Shown here: piece by piece, positions 6,492-8,102 of the stretch
How positions within the stretch are numbered: the first letter of the stretch is position 1
Layout: the number at the start of each line of letters is the position of its first letter
Assembly: GCA_022777455.1 (NCBI GenBank)
Contig: JALFGI010000299.1
Coordinates: 1-8,102 of the forward strand
Length of the DNA: 8,102 nt
Direction of reading: 5' to 3'
Origin: Clostridiales bacterium
Lineage (GTDB): Bacteria > Bacillota_A > Clostridia > Oscillospirales > Oscillospiraceae
Notes under the pieces: generated by a model
Database searches by the model: none
What the model saw: only the letters and a program-made list of their open reading frames with translations
Told to the model about the DNA's origin: nothing
Position numbers and translations under genes: made by a program

Positions 6492-7922
6492 TTGGATAGG
6501 CCCAATATCATCCTTTTGATGGCAGACCAGATGCGAGGGGATTGCCTGGGCATTGCCGGACATCCCGATGTGAAAACCCCCTATCTGGATGCGCTGGCGG
6601 CGGAGGGTGTCCGCTTCCCCAATGCCTACTCCGCCTGCCCCAGCTGTATCCCCGCCCGGGCGGCGCTGTACACCGGAATGTCCCAGGGGAAAAACGGCCG
6701 GGTGGGCTATGAGGATTTGGTCCCCTGGAGCTATCCCCACACCCTGGCCGGGGAGCTGAGTGCCGCAGGATATTATACGCAATGTGTGGGCAAGATGCAC
6801 GTCCATCCCCTGCGAAACAATCTGGGCTTTCACGACGTGCGGCTCCACGATGGGTACCTTCACGCCTACCGCCGGCCGGATACTCCCAGCTTTGAAGATC
6901 AGCGCCGGGCGGACGACTACTACTGGTGGCTGAAAAACAATCTGGGTGCCGCGGCGGATGTGACGGACACCGGCCTTGACTGCAACAGCTGGGTGACCAG
7001 ACCCTGGATTTACGAAGAAAAATACCACCCAACAAACTGGGTGGCTTCGGAGTGCCTGGATTTTCTTCGCCGGAGAGACCGGAGCAAGCCCTTCTTTCTG
7101 ATGGCCAGCTTCGTTCGGCCCCATCCGCCTTTGGATGCACCGCAGTGTTATGCAGACCTATACAGAAACAAGGATTTGCGGCCCCCGGTCCGGGGGGACT
7201 GGAACGACGAGGCCCGCCGGGATCGGGACGGCTTCCGCTGCAACGCCCAGACAGCCCCCCGGGATCCCGCCTATGTCCGGCAGCTGCAAGAAGGATACTA
7301 TGCCGCCATCACCCATCTGGATCACCAGATCGGCAGGCTGCTGTCCGCTCTGGTGGAGGAGGGGCTGATGGAGAACACGGTGATCCTTTTTTGCTCCGAT
7401 CATGGAGAAATGCTGGGAGATCATCTGCTGTTTCAGAAGGCAAAGCCCTTCCAGGGAAGCATCCGGGTGCCGCTGTTTCTCACCGTCCCGGAAAAATACC
7501 GGAAGGGTCTCCGGGGGACACGCCACGATCTGGCCGAGCTGCGGGATGTGATGCCCACGCTGCTGGAGCTGGCAGGAGCGGAGATTCCGGAAACGGTGGA
7601 CGGAAAGAGCCTCCTGCACCCCACCGGACGGGAATACCTTCACGGAGAGCATGCTCTGGGAATGGATTCCATGCACTATATCGTGACCACACGGGACAAG
7701 TACATCTGGTATTCCCAGACCGGCCGGGAGCTGTACTTTGATTTGAGCAGCGACCCCCGGGAGACCCGGAACCGGATCGATGACCCGGAAACCCAGGAAA
7801 GAGTCACAATCCTTCGCGGCATCCTCATCCGGGAACTGGCGGACCGGGAGGAGGGCTACTCCGACGGCAAATCCCTCATCGTGGGAAAACCGCCGGTGAC
7901 CGTCCTTGGTAAAAAACAATAG
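6492..7922 (+). CDS. Formylglycine-dependent sulfatase (type I, S1 family), no signal peptide
   Basis: Type I sulfatases hydrolyse sulfate esters with a formylglycine made from an active-site Cys. From the preferred TTG start (MDRPNIILLMADQ) the protein has 476 residues, a normal family length. The signature C-x-P-x-R is Cys52-Ile-Pro-Ala-Arg56 followed by AALYTG. Metal and sulfate ligands can be placed at Asp12 (MADQ), Lys101 and His103 (GKMH), His211 (RPHPP), and Asp303-His304 (SDHGEMLGDH); Lys316 or Lys318 (FQKAKPF) may complete the site. The C-terminal part has the usual LYFDLSSDPRETRN motif. The protein begins directly with the first core strand, so it should stay in the cytoplasm. Formylglycine formation in an anaerobe would need an anSME-type radical SAM enzyme, not present here. 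It lies 23 nt after GH112 and is presumably co-transcribed. A related alkaline-phosphatase-superfamily hydrolase, such as a phosphonate monoesterase, cannot be fully excluded, but sulfatase is much the best call. The substrate is unknown. Confidence 0.92.
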   Translation: MDRPNIILLMADQMRGDCLGIAGHPDVKTPYLDALAAEGVRFPNAYSACPSCIPARAALYTGMSQGKNGRVGYEDLVPWSYPHTLAGELSAAGYYTQCVGKMHVHPLRNNLGFHDVRLHDGYLHAYRRPDTPSFEDQRRADDYYWWLKNNLGAAADVTDTGLDCNSWVTRPWIYEEKYHPTNWVASECLDFLRRRDRSKPFFLMASFVRPHPPLDAPQCYADLYRNKDLRPPVRGDWNDEARRDRDGFRCNAQTAPRDPAYVRQLQEGYYAAITHLDHQIGRLLSALVEEGLMENTVILFCSDHGEMLGDHLLFQKAKPFQGSIRVPLFLTVPEKYRKGLRGTRHDLAELRDVMPTLLELAGAEIPETVDGKSLLHPTGREYLHGEHALGMDSMHYIVTTRDKYIWYSQTGRELYFDLSSDPRETRNRIDDPETQERVTILRGILIRELADREEGYSDGKSLIVGKPPVTVLGKKQ

Positions 7923-8102
7923 CCCCCGAAAAAACACATGGACTTGGCCCAGCGGGCTGGTAAATTGTAATTTAGCTACCGGAACCGACGCACCCCTTGG
8001 CTCCCCCTATGGGGGAGCTGGCTGCCCCGTAAGGGGCGCCCCTGAGAGGGCAACACGGCTGTGAATCTAAGGATGCTGTTGTCTTCCCTGCGGCACCCTC
8101 TC
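7923..8102. other. Intergenic tail after the sulfatase
   Basis: No coding frame with a ribosome binding site is seen. Apart from the double-hairpin repeat there are only weak short dyads (around 7949-7960 and 7961-7980), neither with a T-tract. The window ends with CCCTCTC (8096-8102), the reverse complement of GAGAGGG at 8044-8050. Confidence 0.5.
7996..8050. repeat. GC-rich double-hairpin intergenic repeat
   Basis: Hairpin one pairs GGCTCCCCC (7999-8007) with GGGGGAGCT (8011-8019) around TAT. Hairpin two pairs 8020-8028 with 8033-8041 around GTAA, with a perfect GCCCC/GGGGC core, one wobble and one C-C mismatch. CTGAGAGGG (8042-8050) follows. The pattern of TTGGCTCCC..., GGGAGCTGGC, a variable hairpin and CTGAGAGGG resembles a dispersed intergenic repeat I recall from many gut Clostridia. 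There is no T-tract, so it is not a classical terminator, although it may act as an RNA 3'-end structure for the sulfatase transcript. Confidence 0.55.

Noticed and set aside
5239..6492. 417-residue open frame on the minus strand
   Set aside because: Antisense shadow of GH112 with no recognisable motif.
7158..7937. 259-residue open frame on the minus strand
   Set aside because: Antisense to the sulfatase, which carries all expected active-site motifs.
7941..7980. Possible terminator after the sulfatase
   Set aside because: Only 4-5 bp dyads with no T-tract; too weak to call.
1..8102. tRNA, rRNA or CRISPR array
   Set aside because: No regularly spaced repeats and no tRNA-like cloverleaf or rRNA-like sequence were noticed on either strand.

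Overview
The window looks like a gut Firmicute of the Oscillospiraceae/Clostridia type. This rests on the clostridial look of the GH112 phosphorylase and sulfatase, strong AAAGGAG-type ribosome binding sites, GC-rich codon use in the right half, and hairpin-rich intergenic repeats of a kind common in these genomes. Taxonomy is an inference; no rRNA or marker gene is present.

Left half (1-3856), all on the + strand: a type I restriction-modification locus in an unusual order. An unrecognised ORF that is open to the left edge (to 531) is followed by hsdS (583-1755, specificity subunit), a small membrane-anchored protein of unknown function (1758-2351), and hsdM (2369-3856, N6-adenine methyltransferase). 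Spacing is tight from hsdS to hsdM (2 nt, then 17 nt), which suggests one transcript. No hsdR is visible; a strong hairpin with a T-rich tail (about 3897-3948) closes the locus, so any hsdR would lie to the left or elsewhere. hsdM is GC-rich, while most of hsdS, the first ORF and the membrane-protein gene are AT-rich, so the locus looks mosaic.

Middle (3857-4302): no gene. It holds the terminator, a 169-bp MITE-like element (3953-4121) with 11-bp perfect terminal inverted repeats inside TA dinucleotides, a 9-bp perfect hairpin (4137-4160), a pair of TCCAGTGA direct repeats and a plausible promoter (4241-4270).

Right half (4303-7922): a two-gene operon. A GH112 beta-galactoside phosphorylase (4303-6468), of the lacto-N-biose/galacto-N-biose/galactosyl-rhamnose phosphorylase family, is followed 23 nt later by a formylglycine-type sulfatase (6492-7922). 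Neither has a signal peptide, so both probably act in the cytoplasm. The most interesting idea in the window is that the sulfatase removes sulfate from imported sulfated disaccharides (for example from mucin) so that the phosphorylase can split them to galactose 1-phosphate.

Right edge (7923-8102): no gene. It has a GC-rich double-hairpin repeat (about 7996-8050), and the window ends on CCCTCTC, the reverse complement of GAGAGGG in that repeat, so an inverted second copy may begin there.
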